Shown: positions 53,357 to 63,384 of the stretch, piece by piece
Position numbering within the stretch: position 1 is the stretch's first letter
How the letters are laid out: each line of letters starts with the position of its first letter
Source: Coniella vitis
Lineage: Eukaryota > Ascomycota > Sordariomycetes > Diaporthales > Schizoparmaceae
Assembly: GCA_011317545.1 (NCBI GenBank)
Contig: WUJK01000012.1
Span: 881,001 to 945,000 of the forward strand
Length of the DNA: 64,000 nt
Reading direction: 5' to 3'
The notes under the pieces: model-generated
Told to the model about the DNA's origin: nothing
Database searches by the model: none
Seen by the model: only the letters and a program-made list of their open reading frames with translations
Program-made: the position numbers and the translations under genes

Positions 53357-55945
53357 ATGGCTGCCAACGGCGACTCGTGGACCGGCCAGATGATGTTTGT
53401 GCGCATGAAGAAGCCGCCCTATACCGTCACCGGCAGGATCGAGTCCATCGTTCCCGGCAAAGGCGTTGTGCTTCAAGCCTGGATCGACGGCCGTCCTTAT
53501 GCGCAGCGCCTCGAGATCGCTTCGGACGACATTGAAGACCTCAACGTGCAAGATGTTACGCGCCCACCGCCCCAGCCTCAGGCTTACCAGCAACTGCCTA
53601 TACCTGCGCCGGCGTCTGCGCCTCTGGCACATCCAGTCCACCAGCAGCAGCAGCAGCAGCACCGCATGGCGTTCCCTGCCTATCAACAGCCTATCCAGTC
53701 GCCCATGGTCCCGCCCACACCAACGCAATATCCCTCTGTCCACCATGCTTACCAGCAGCAGCAGCAGCACGCGACACCCTCGCCCCTGTCTCAACTCTCT
53801 TCGCAACCCTCACAGCAGCCACATTCTCAGCTCCAACACCAGCATGTGCCCGTCGGTGCTCAGAAACTTCAGCCTAAAGCTGCCTTTGTCGACCCAGCCA
53901 TCTTGTCGATGGGCAAGCCGCCCACGCGACCTTCTCCCGCACCCGTCTCCTCTGCGAGCAAACTGTCATCTACAGTAGCATCGCCCACGACTGCCCAGCG
54001 GCCTTTCTCCGCTACGGCGAACAATAAGCTTCCTACGCCCAGCAATGGAGCTTCGCAGTCACCGATGCCCAAGGTTCTCCTGAATAACCTGCCGCAACAA
54101 CCGGACACGCCTCAAGCTGCAATTCTTCAAGCTATGCAAGGGTTGGGACTGGACACACGAACTGAAGAGGCCGAAGTTCCAGTCGAGAGTACAGTTCCTG
54201 CTGAGCTGGAGGACCAAGAGCAGGAGCAGCAGTCGCCACAAAAGAAGCCTCGCAGACGCAACCGCGCAGCCAAGAAAATTGCTAGTGATCTCTTGGATCC
54301 CGAGGTCGCTTCTTCAACCGGCAGCAAACCCAGCAAGAAGGGCAAGGGTTGGCGAGAAACGCCAATGCTCGAGGATACCTCGCAGTTTCAACCCTACAAG
54401 GCGCTCCGCAAGACCAAGATAAACCAGGATGGCTGGGCTTCTGAGGATGTTACGGACGTTCAGGAGATGCCCGACTTTGATTTTGAAGGCAGCCTGCGCA
54501 AATTTGACAAACGGACCATCTTTGACGAGATGAAAGAGAAGGACCAGATTGAAGAGGCAGATCGGCTTGTTTCCCACAATCGCAAACCGAAGCCAGGCAC
54601 TGCTGGTGGCAAGAACCTGCACTACACGGAAAATGTACTCGAAACACCAACTATCCTTGAGAAGCCCAACAAGACTCCGCCAGACGACTTCTGGAAGAGC
54701 GAGGCCGATGACGGAGCAGTAAATGGCAGCGAGCGGCTCAGTGGACGGGAGCTTGGCATGGGCAGCAGGCAGAGCTCTCGCAGGGGCGAAGGCAAGTCCG
54801 TCGGCAAAGGTCGATCACAGTCTCGCAAGGCCAGTGCTGCCCATGTCAATGCCCAGGCACCGAGCCGCACCAATTCGGGCGTAAGTTTTCAGAAAGCTGC
54901 CAGACGCCGCCGTAGGGGGCAACATACTGATAGCGATGACAAGCTGGTCTCGGGTGCTCCCGCCAATGCGGGCTTTGTCGTGGCCTCATCCAACCGGCGC
55001 ATCGAGATCCTCTCCCCTCTACAGATGCTTAACCTTGAGAACATAGCACAGAATGACCTGGGGCTCACCGAAGACATGATGACTGAAAATGCTGCACGAG
55101 GAATTACAGAGGTTGCTCTGCACACCTTGACCGATCCAGCCATTCGGGTGCGACTGGCTGCAGCAGATGGCAACGCAGCAGAGCAACCAGCGACGGTGGT
55201 CATTCTGGCGGGCAACAACAAATCTGGCTACCGTTCAGTCGCAGCCGGGCGTCATCTACGCAATAAGGGTCTCAACGTCATTCTGTGCGTGGTCGGCATC
55301 GAAAGGGGTGAGCGGGATCTTTCCGTGGATATGACCAAGCAGTTGCGGCTCTTTAAGAACTTTGGTGGCAAAGTTTGCAGCAAAGCTGAGCTCTTTGACT
55401 TTGTGAGAAAGGCCTCCATGCCTGTCATATCAATGGATGCCCCTAGGAGTGTGCTTCCTCAGGCTCCACCCATGGCCGTCACCCTCATCATCGATGCTCT
55501 CCTCGGTCACGTCACACCGTTCGAGGACCTACGCGCATCAGAGCAAGCCACCGTTTACGAACTGATTGAGTGGACGAACCGCAACGAGGCCTTTGTCCTT
55601 GCCGTGGATGTGCCAACAGGCATCGACCACACAACAGGTCAGCCCACTGAGCAGGACGGGCACAGCTTGTACATCCGTCCACGCTATGTTGTCAGCATTG
55701 GCGCACCGAAAAAGGGCCTATTTGAAGCCATTGCAGCGGGCGCGGGTGAGGACGACGACACCGTCACGGGCCGTGCGTCTGACGACGTCGTGCTTGACTG
55801 GAACCTCTATCTCATTGACATCGGGCTGGGTGCGGCGGTGTGGAAGCGGGCAGGTACCAAGATACGCAAGGGGATTGACTTCGGCAATCGGTGGGCCTTG
55901 CAGTTCAAGTATCAGTCTTCGGATGCGGACCAGGCTGAGGAATAG
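53357..55945 (+). CDS. edc3: Enhancer of mRNA decapping 3 (Edc3)
   Basis: A single exon of 862 aa. Role: P-body scaffold that binds Dcp2 and Dhh1/DDX6 and stimulates mRNA decapping in the cytoplasm. Seen: an N-terminal LSm-like domain (residues 1 to about 70; GQMMFVRMKKPPYTVTGRIESI, GVVLQAWIDGRPY); a long Gln/Pro-rich disordered region with CAG runs around 53640-53660 and 53750-53770; the FDF motif region DFDFEGSLRKFDKRTIFDEM (about 373-392); a basic low-complexity linker; and a C-terminal YjeF_N dimerisation domain (about 555-840) with VVILAGNNKSGYRSVAAGRHL, FVLAVDVPTGID and YVVSIGAPKKG. All four Edc3 parts are in order. It is larger than budding yeast Edc3 because of the disordered linkers, as is common in filamentous fungi. 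Confidence 0.95.
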   Translation: MAANGDSWTGQMMFVRMKKPPYTVTGRIESIVPGKGVVLQAWIDGRPYAQRLEIASDDIEDLNVQDVTRPPPQPQAYQQLPIPAPASAPLAHPVHQQQQQQHRMAFPAYQQPIQSPMVPPTPTQYPSVHHAYQQQQQHATPSPLSQLSSQPSQQPHSQLQHQHVPVGAQKLQPKAAFVDPAILSMGKPPTRPSPAPVSSASKLSSTVASPTTAQRPFSATANNKLPTPSNGASQSPMPKVLLNNLPQQPDTPQAAILQAMQGLGLDTRTEEAEVPVESTVPAELEDQEQEQQSPQKKPRRRNRAAKKIASDLLDPEVASSTGSKPSKKGKGWRETPMLEDTSQFQPYKALRKTKINQDGWASEDVTDVQEMPDFDFEGSLRKFDKRTIFDEMKEKDQIEEADRLVSHNRKPKPGTAGGKNLHYTENVLETPTILEKPNKTPPDDFWKSEADDGAVNGSERLSGRELGMGSRQSSRRGEGKSVGKGRSQSRKASAAHVNAQAPSRTNSGVSFQKAARRRRRGQHTDSDDKLVSGAPANAGFVVASSNRRIEILSPLQMLNLENIAQNDLGLTEDMMTENAARGITEVALHTLTDPAIRVRLAAADGNAAEQPATVVILAGNNKSGYRSVAAGRHLRNKGLNVILCVVGIERGERDLSVDMTKQLRLFKNFGGKVCSKAELFDFVRKASMPVISMDAPRSVLPQAPPMAVTLIIDALLGHVTPFEDLRASEQATVYELIEWTNRNEAFVLAVDVPTGIDHTTGQPTEQDGHSLYIRPRYVVSIGAPKKGLFEAIAAGAGEDDDTVTGRASDDVVLDWNLYLIDIGLGAAVWKRAGTKIRKGIDFGNRWALQFKYQSSDADQAEE

Positions 55946-56566
55946 AGATCCGCAGGCGTAGAGTATGTTATTTCGAAAGACATGGTACTATTGCAAGGGG
56001 CAGAAGCAGAGAATAGCAACAATGAGGACGACAAAATGGCTGGGGAAAAAGAAGCGGTCGAGGTGAATAAGCAAGAAGATGAAGATGAAGGCGTACGGGA
56101 CATGGTGTTTTACCTCGCCCGCCTATTGAGTGCCCTTTGGAGCTGGACTGTCTTCCACATTCTCAGCATTAAGAAGTCGAGTCTGGCATAGGGCTTTGGT
56201 CCTCTTTTGTTTTCTGCTGCTAGACAAGGCGCGACCACAAAATCGGGTATACACATTAGAAAAAGGAGCCAGGGTGTTTTTGAAGCTCGGACGTGCATTG
56301 AGCCTGGCGTTTGATCATTTTTGACGGGAGTGGGTGGCCGTTGGTACACATATTAATTGCACTCAATCCTATTACTGCTTGCTTTATTGGTGTTCAAAAA
56401 GCCTGGAGTAAATGATATTCTTGAGCTAAGTTGTGTTATAGAAAAGGGAGTGAAGCGTGGCTTCACTATGACCTGGCCCATATATATCAAAATACCAACG
56501 TCAAAATCTACACTGATACCATATGCTTTCTACGACTGATTTCACAGTATAGTACTATACTCTGCC
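55946..56566. other. Convergent gap downstream of Edc3 with an in-frame acidic/hydrophobic frame
   Basis: About 620 bp. After the Edc3 TAG the same reading frame stays open for 81 codons to 56191 (an ATG at 55982 gives 69 codons). The product would have an acidic stretch, then a hydrophobic segment around MVFYLARLLSALWSWTVF and a short basic end, like a tail-anchored protein. It could be chance, 3' UTR, a separate small gene or a readthrough extension. The rest holds the 3' end of the deaminase gene. Confidence 0.35.
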
Positions 56567-58203
56567 CTAATCCATAATACGCCTCAACCTCTCCTTCTCC
56601 TCCTCACTCCCAAAGATGACATCAATGCCTTTCCTTGTGAGGGTGCGAATATCGGTCTCAGATAAGCCAAAGTGTTTTGCGACGAGACGGTATTCGTTGG
56701 ACAGGGGGCTGCCGAAGACGCCTACGTCGTCGGTCTGTGTAATGATGGCCAAGTGTATGTTAGATGGGTGGCGGGTGGAATGGAAGATGGGAATTTGAGA
56801 AATGGCAAACGTACACATAAGATAACGGTGCAACCTTCGACTTTCCCTACATATTAACGACATCACACAATATTGTTAGCAAAGAAGAAGAAAAGAAAAA
56901 AGCAGCGCACAAACCCTCGAAACCAGGAAAAACTTTAGGCAAGGATGAGAAAGACTTACACCACTCGCCGAAATGATGACTTTCAAACCCTCCCTGAATC
57001 ATACCCGCGTGAACATTACAGCTCAAACACAACTCCAATCCCAGTCCCAATCCCAGTTTTCCTCTCCCTACATGACGTTGACTGCGGTACGCCGCCACCT
57101 CGCGCTTGACAACCTCACTAAGGTGAATGACGTGGCCGATACGGTCAGGCTTCCACTCGCGCAGCAGCATGAGCAGCTCTGCATCAGAGCCACTTGTCTC
57201 GGCCTCGGCAAAATGGAGCGTGAGGCCGAGATGCGGAAGACGTGCGCGCGCAGCTGTGAATGCTGGTGCGAGGGCGGCGATGGCTGTGTGGGTTGGGTCC
57301 CCGCAGAGGTCGAGGCCTACGACGCGAGGGATGCGCTTGGTAGTGTCTGAGAAAGAGGATGAGAAGGAGGAGGAGGAAGAACGAGAAGGGTAAGTGAACT
57401 TCTCGACAAGATCAACCACTTCAAGGGCTTCGGCGAGGGTATTGCGGCGGTCGATGGAGAGGATAAGGGAAGTGTGCATGCGGTTCTTGGGCGTGCTTGT
57501 TTCGAACTTGTGGATTGTGTTCAGGATGATGGAAATGTAGTCTTCTTTGGAAAGATTAGACTTGGGCAGGGCGCGCGGTGTGGTGCGCAGCTCGAGGTAG
57601 ACGACGCCGTCAGCGGCAAAGTCGTGCAAGACAGAGAGGGTTGTTTCTTCGAGGGCCTGGCGGTCGTTGACGAGATGGTAGATGTAGGAGGAGAAAAGGG
57701 GGAAGAACCTGGTGTTTGTTTCAGTCAATGGCTTCGACATACGAGATAGACAGGATGCATATCGTGGGTATGTGTTTCGGCTCAGGATATTGTCGTCTGC
57801 CGTTGGCGATGGAACCCAGGCAAAGAGCTCAAGAGCATCTCGTAACTTCAGGACCCATGTATTTCAGAGGGCCATGCCTCCTTCACTTCACGTACGTTGT
57901 CAGATCATAGTCATGTTTCCCCTCTGGCATCTCAACCAGGGGATCTCCCAGATCGGTCTCACCGGCGGCCTTTTTCCGGAGCCAGACGTTGTGGAGGCAT
58001 CGTCGGCTGATGCTCCCACTCAAATGCGCATGTAGCTTGACAGAGAAACAATGATTAGCCGAAAGCCTTAGTTTGGGAGGGGGGAATATCAGTCTTTGTA
58101 AAAGAACTTCCTCCTGCCACGCCACGCCACGACTATGGCGATTCGTGATACATGTCACTTGGTTGTTGCTCACCTCGATCTTTGGCAGTGCGATCCAATC
58201 CAT
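56567..58203 (-). CDS. Adenosine-deaminase-like protein (ADAL/N6-methyl-AMP deaminase family)
   Basis: Five exons: complement 58203-58174, 58035-57896, 57708-56960, 56846-56815 and 56734-56567, in phase, 372 aa. Role from family knowledge: zinc hydrolase that deaminates N6-methyl-AMP and related 6-substituted purine nucleotides, clearing modified nucleotides from RNA turnover; classical adenosine deamination is less likely. Seen: PKIELHAHLSGSIS (HxH zinc ligands, residues 12 and 14, across intron 1), DGVVYLELRTTPR, LTLHFAEAE (where ADA has HAGE), RIGHVIHL (zinc His), LELCLSCNV, and VILCTDDVGVFGSPLSNEY with the catalytic Asp pair built across intron 4. Exon 4 has only 32 coding nucleotides. 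A Ser-rich insert (about 145-160) lies in the middle. The zinc site looks intact. The divergent partner is TRAPPC6. Confidence 0.9.
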
Positions 58204-59032
58204 AACTGGCAAGTACTGATTCACCGGATTACAGCTGTATAATTCTTGTCTATCCCAATCGCTGCGCCGAATCGTTTCAAATGTTCAAGAATTTGCAGAT
58301 GGATTCAAATCTGGGAACGTCTGCTGAAGATATTCTCGGGAAAAGTTACTCATTCGGGTTTGAATTATTGAACAGGTAAGGGGGACATTGTAGACTGATA
58401 GACTATCCTAACAACGGCATCATGAATTATCTCTCAATGTCGGATCCGATATATTCGATACGTCAATGTTCTGATGTGGTTGTTCTTTTTGGTATATATA
58501 TAAAATAATAATAATAAAAAAGAAAGAAAGTAAGAACAAGAAAGACCGGCAAACTACTATGTCGCGTTGTATCAGGAAAAGAAGTCGCAGGTACCGAGGT
58601 ACAAAGGATAGCTCCCACAATCACTGATAAGATAAGCACACAGTGACAGGGCGGGCTCATCAAGGGGCCCTGGGCGCATGTTGAAAGCAACACCACCATA
58701 GGCTTCGGACCACTTACAACACGCACCGTACAGCTCCTGACCACTACTGCTACTTTTCTGCTAATAGCCCGCTGCCTTGGCTTATAACCTTGAAAGAATT
58801 GACAGTGAAAAGATCAGGCTTTCTTGCCGTATCCCCAACCGTGCTACCCGCCCTTCCCCCTTCTCCTCTCAAAAAGTCAATCCGTCCAAAACATACCCAA
58901 TCGAAGGCATCACCACCGCCGCTCCGACCGGTCGCCTAGACTCTTAACAACGCTCCAGCCGCCTGATCTTACACTCCCATATCTCGAGAGGCACCATCTA
59001 CCCGCGCTGTCCATCACAAATCACTGTCGAAA
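58204..59032. other. Divergent promoter region of deaminase and TRAPPC6 genes
   Basis: About 830 bp between divergent starts. It is AT-rich at 58490-58530 (ATAATAATAATAAA). Pyrimidine-rich and CA-rich leader in front of 59033. No gene was seen. Confidence 0.5.
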
Positions 59033-60004
59033 ATGTCTTTCGAACCAGTAATGCCTCCTTATAACGCAAACGACCCAACGGCGACCTTCCTTAGCTCCTC
59101 GTGTCTCGACCTTCTCCTCATCGAGCTCGTCCCGATGGCCTATCGCGTCACCAATGAACTTGAAATCGCCTCCACTGCTGCCTCTGCCTCCGCCGCCTCG
59201 GATGTACCGCCTGCAGCAGCATTGAATTCTTCAGACTCCGTGTCGGGCACAGGTACGGTTGGGTCTGTCGCAGCGGCGCTGGGGGGGCCGCGACACCAAC
59301 AGCGGGTTTTGGATGAGGAGGAGGAGCGGGATGCTGTGTTCTATAGGCTCGAAACACTAGGATACCGCGTCGGTCAGGGACTGGTGGAGAGGTACGTACG
59401 GAACGCATATTTATTATCTTATTTTTGAGCCCCCACCCTTTGCGTTCGAGTACAGTACTCTTGTCATAACTTCTCGCTGACCGAACGGCCACGACATCCA
59501 ACAGATTCTCCCGTGATAGGCCACGCTTCAACGACACGCTCGATGTTATCAAGTTCATATGTAAAGACCTATGGACGCTCGTGTTCCGGAAACAAGTGGA
59601 CAATCTAAAGACGAATCATAGAGTACGCGCTTTCGACATTCTACTCGGTCAGGAAAAGGGGCGCGTGCTAAAGGCGATGTACAAAATTGCTAAATCGATT
59701 TCATTCTAGGGAGTCTACGTCTTGACCGACAATCTATTCCGGCCCTTTTCCAGGATGAGTACTGCACCTGGTGTGAATGCTGTACCTCGAGCAGAGCCGG
59801 TACGTTCATCCTGTTGTCACAACCCACGTACTTCTTGTGTCTTTCAGAACAAACCTGCTAACACGGAACCAGTTCTTGTGGTTTCCCTGTGGTATCGTGC
59901 GAGGTGCATTGGCAGCCATGGGCATCAATGCAACAGTGCAGGCCGAGACAACAGAGTTGCCACAGGCAATATTTCAGATTAAAACGGTACCAATGAAGTC
60001 GTGA
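59033..60004 (+). CDS. trs33: TRAPP complex subunit TRAPPC6/Trs33
   Basis: Exons 59033-59391, 59505-59622, 59710-59799 and 59873-60004 give 232 aa. Role: core subunit of the TRAPP complexes that activate Rab1/Ypt1 at ER-Golgi and Golgi membranes. Seen: FLSSSCLDLLLIELVPMAYRV at the N-terminus, then an Ala/Ser-rich insert (about residues 45-95) that is poorly conserved in composition, then RDAVFYRLETLGYRVGQGLVERFSRDRP, DVIKFICKDLWTLVFRKQVDNLKTNHRGVYVLTDN and the C-terminal block FLWFPCGIVRGALAAMGI with TTELPQAIFQIK. The Bet3-type fold blocks are in the right order. The exon 4 acceptor was placed at 59873; a nearer AG at 59847 would break the FLWFPCG block. Confidence 0.92.
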
Positions 60005-60469
60005 TGCGGGACTACTCTTAACAAGGTTTGTTTTTGACTGCATATCATACAGGCACGGCGTGAGACCGGAGCGCATTATTCACAAAAGGTAGATGGAACA
60101 GGTTCCTGGCGTTCAGTGGCGTTCATTTGTGGCGGGCACATTTATACCCATCTTTGTAATCAGACGCAAATTATGCCGTGCTTACAATGACGGACTTGGT
60201 CAGGTTTCAACGTGAGCTCGTAAGCATGTACTACACTTTGGCCAAGGTCAAGGTTTCCTTCCTTCCATCCAACCAATGTGATATCCTCACAACCTGGAAG
60301 AATGGATTACAAGAATCAGCGGTTAGCTTTCCCAATATGTGCTGCTTACGAGCCTGTCACAGGCTCCCGCGCTTATGCATCGCAAAAAGCTAAATTGCGC
60401 GTTCCTTGCGCTTTCACAGAAAACTGAACAAGGAAATGGAGTACCAGAAATCGAAAGGGGAAGGGGAAA
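60005..60469. other. Convergent gap between TRAPPC6 and malate dehydrogenase genes
   Basis: About 465 bp with two 3' ends. No reading frame or structured element of interest was seen. Confidence 0.5.
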
Positions 60470-61947
60470 TCACTTTGCGGACTGGTTGGCGAAGGTAACA
60501 CCCTTCTCGATGTTGCCCTTCAGACCCTTGATGGCAGCCTCCAGCAGGGTCTTCTCCTTCTCGGTAATTTCGCCCAGGATGTCAATGGCTTTCTCGGCAC
60601 CGTTGGGCTAGAAAATCGTTAATGATTGTTCCCCGCAAATTTAAAGGGGGTTTGAAAGAAAGTCAACAAGAGGAGGGACATGAGGGAAAAGCAAAGGGAT
60701 AACAAGACATATCAAATCACTTACGCCAAGCTCGATGGGGACGGAGAAGAAGTCAAGGCCAGTCTTCTTGGCGATCTCGGCACCTCCAGGAACACCAGGG
60801 AGGTAGACATAGCTAGGCTCCACAAGGCCTTTGGTACCAGCAGCAGCCTTGAGCAGCTTCTCGGCAAATCTATAAGAAAAGAAAGCGTTAACCGGAGAGC
60901 GTTCCAACAGGCACGGATTGCTGAGTCTTACCGGTAACCGGCGTAGGCCATAGACAGAGTGGCAGAGCCAAGGCCGTCCTTGGCCTTGACGACCTCGTCA
61001 CCACCAAACTGGACGCGGTTGACCAAGGCATCGTACTTGTCGTCAGGGATGCTGACATTGGGCTTCACTTGGCTGAAGAGAGGAACAATCGTCTCCCCGG
61101 AGTGACCTCCAATGACAGGAACAATGAGCTCCTGGGGGCTAGCCTTGCCAACAATCTCGGCGACGAAGGTCTCGGCGCGGACAATGTCGAGGGTGGTGAC
61201 ACCGAACAGGCGCTGAGGGTTGAAGACATTCTTGGCCTTGAGAACCTCGGCAGAGATGGGAACGGTAGAGTTGACGGGGTTCGAGATAACGAGGATGAAA
61301 GCCTTGGGGGCGACCTCAGCGGCAATCTCAATGAGGCCCTTGACAATGCCGGCATTTATGTTGAACAAATCATCACGGGTCATGCCAGGCTTGCCTATAG
61401 TATAACAGCACGTTAGCGTGACGAGCACACTCAAACCAAGCGAACTGGCCGAATACATACGGGGAATGCCAGCAGGAATGACGATGATGTCGGCATCCTT
61501 GAACGCGACTTTGGCCTGTGAGACATCACCCTTCTCCTTCGGAACGTAGCCAGTGACCTTCTGTATCTAGAGTTTAGCATTCAGATCCCTTAATAAGGTC
61601 TAGAGATCTACCCGTGAGAAACGTACAGCCTTTGAGGAAATGTGGGAAAGATCAGCGCCAACACCGGGAGTGTTGACGACATCGTAGAGAGCAAGCTCGT
61701 CGACGAGAGGAGACAGCTTCAGAAGCAGGGACAGAGGCTAATGGCGGGGTCACTTGTCAGCTCAAATCGTATCTCTTTGCGCCACCAACTGACGCCATGA
61801 GGAGGGGTAACCAGCACCGACCTGTCCAATGCCACCAGCGGCGCCAGCAACAACTGTTTGTAGGCTGTTAGCAATATGCCATATGAGGGTTCTGGCCTTC
61901 TAAGCATTGATGTAGGATTGACTGAGCAACGTACCAGCCTTGACCAT
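60470..61947 (-). CDS. Malate dehydrogenase, probably cytosolic
   Basis: Seven exons: complement 61947-61935, 61854-61823, 61737-61627, 61566-61461, 61394-60932, 60869-60725 and 60607-60470, all in phase, 335 aa. Reaction: malate + NAD+ to oxaloacetate + NADH. Seen: MVKAVVAGAAGGIGQPLSLLLK (Rossmann glycine motif, assembled over the first three exons), ELALYDVVNTPGVGADLSHI, DIIVIPAGIPRKPGMTRDDL (substrate Arg), FILVISNPVNSTVPISAEVL, RLFGVTTLDIVRAETFVAEI, VPVIGGHSGETIVPLFSQV (catalytic His) and the last part with FANQSAK. There is no presequence and no peroxisomal SKL-like end, so the cytosol is the best guess; a peroxisomal or mitochondrial isoform would come from another gene. The first exon codes only four complete codons. 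The heavily intron-split 5' end is typical for highly expressed central-metabolism genes in this group. Confidence 0.93.
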
Positions 61948-63384
61948 TTTGAGAGCTTGTAAGCTTGGTGAGGTGGGGGGAAGGGGTCCTGAGTATTTAG
62001 ATTGCAGTGGTGGGATCTAGCCGGTGATGCAGCGGCCAGTCAGATTGGATTGATATGCAGAAAGAAGAAGAGAAGCCTGGTGGTCGCGACAATGAAACTC
62101 TGCAGACTCTGGCAAAGTGTTGAAGAGGTTAGAAGTCCGAGGGAGAGGATGGAGTTTGGGAAAAGAAGGAGGGGTTGTTGTGCAAGTGGTGGCAGAGTTT
62201 CTGTTACCTACTTGGGTACATTTTAGCTCCTCCCTGGCAGGCTCAGCAATGTAAGAGCTTGGCTTGGCCCTTGGGCCCCTGGACAGCTGCAGCTGCAGCT
62301 CCCAGCAGCCCGCCAATCTGCCCACCTAGATTTGGGGTAGACTTTCGCGGGGTAATGCCAGCGTCTCCGGGGCTCTCTGGCATGGGACCTTCGGGACAGC
62401 AAACTGCGGCCCGAGTGCATTGCCAGGCAACGGGATACCCAACAACTAAATAAGAATGCCCTCTACATAGTAAGTACAGTGTAACTGCAGCGTTTCCGCT
62501 CGGCCTCTCCGCCCCACAGAGCTTGTCGCAATGCGCCACTTTTTCACATAACTCTACACAGTAGGTAGCTTGGCAGTTACATAGTACATACTGCTGCACT
62601 CGTGATCTCACCTGCCTGCACAGCAGAAACAACTGTCATCGCTCTGCACTCGTGACAGCGCTTAGCAATCGGTGAGGCCACCGCCTTGGGAGGCCCATGC
62701 GCACTGCTCTCCGATGTTTCACGACAGTGACGGGGGCGGCGAACAAATTGCCTGATGACGACTTACTCTTTGCCACGCTTTGCCGAGGCGCAGTTCGGCA
62801 ATGCAATTTACATATGTACAAAACCAATGCTACAACTACGGCATCCGAGGCGTGATGTCTTGTGCGGGTTCCGCGGTTTTCTAGGCGAGCACCACAAGAG
62901 CAGCCCTGAGACTTGCAAGTGTTCCGAATCCCGATCAGCTCCGCACCCTGCGCACCAGCCACGCACGCCGACACTGTCTCCCATTGCAATCACGCCTGCG
63001 TCTGCACCAAGACAAAGAGTGGACATCTGCATGGATTTTGGAATTGGCTCTTGGTTTTGATCGCTGCGCCTAGCTCTGACAACAATTGTTGGGATATTGG
63101 TAGCGAGGAGTATGGAAAGTCATGGGGCCAACACAATACGCAATCAAAGGTGCTTGCTGTAAAGTGTATATTTTCAAGACGTCTGAACCGACGCCGGCCG
63201 TCAACCATTGACCATTGACTCCTGTTGGATGTATCACCATGTCACAAATCCCTTCATGGCTCTTTGAATGTGAGGTGACAGGCGCATATCTTCCAATGCG
63301 TTATCCTGGCCTCGAATAGTTCAGAAATCACCATATGCCCTGCATCAGACTTTTCCACCTTAAAACTCCCAAGACATGGTCCGT
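61948..63384. other. Intergenic region upstream of malate dehydrogenase
   Basis: About 1.44 kb. It holds the malate dehydrogenase promoter and the eL28 3' end. Two TACATAGTA words occur (62464-62472, 62578-62586). Short frames here have no recognisable content. Confidence 0.5.
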
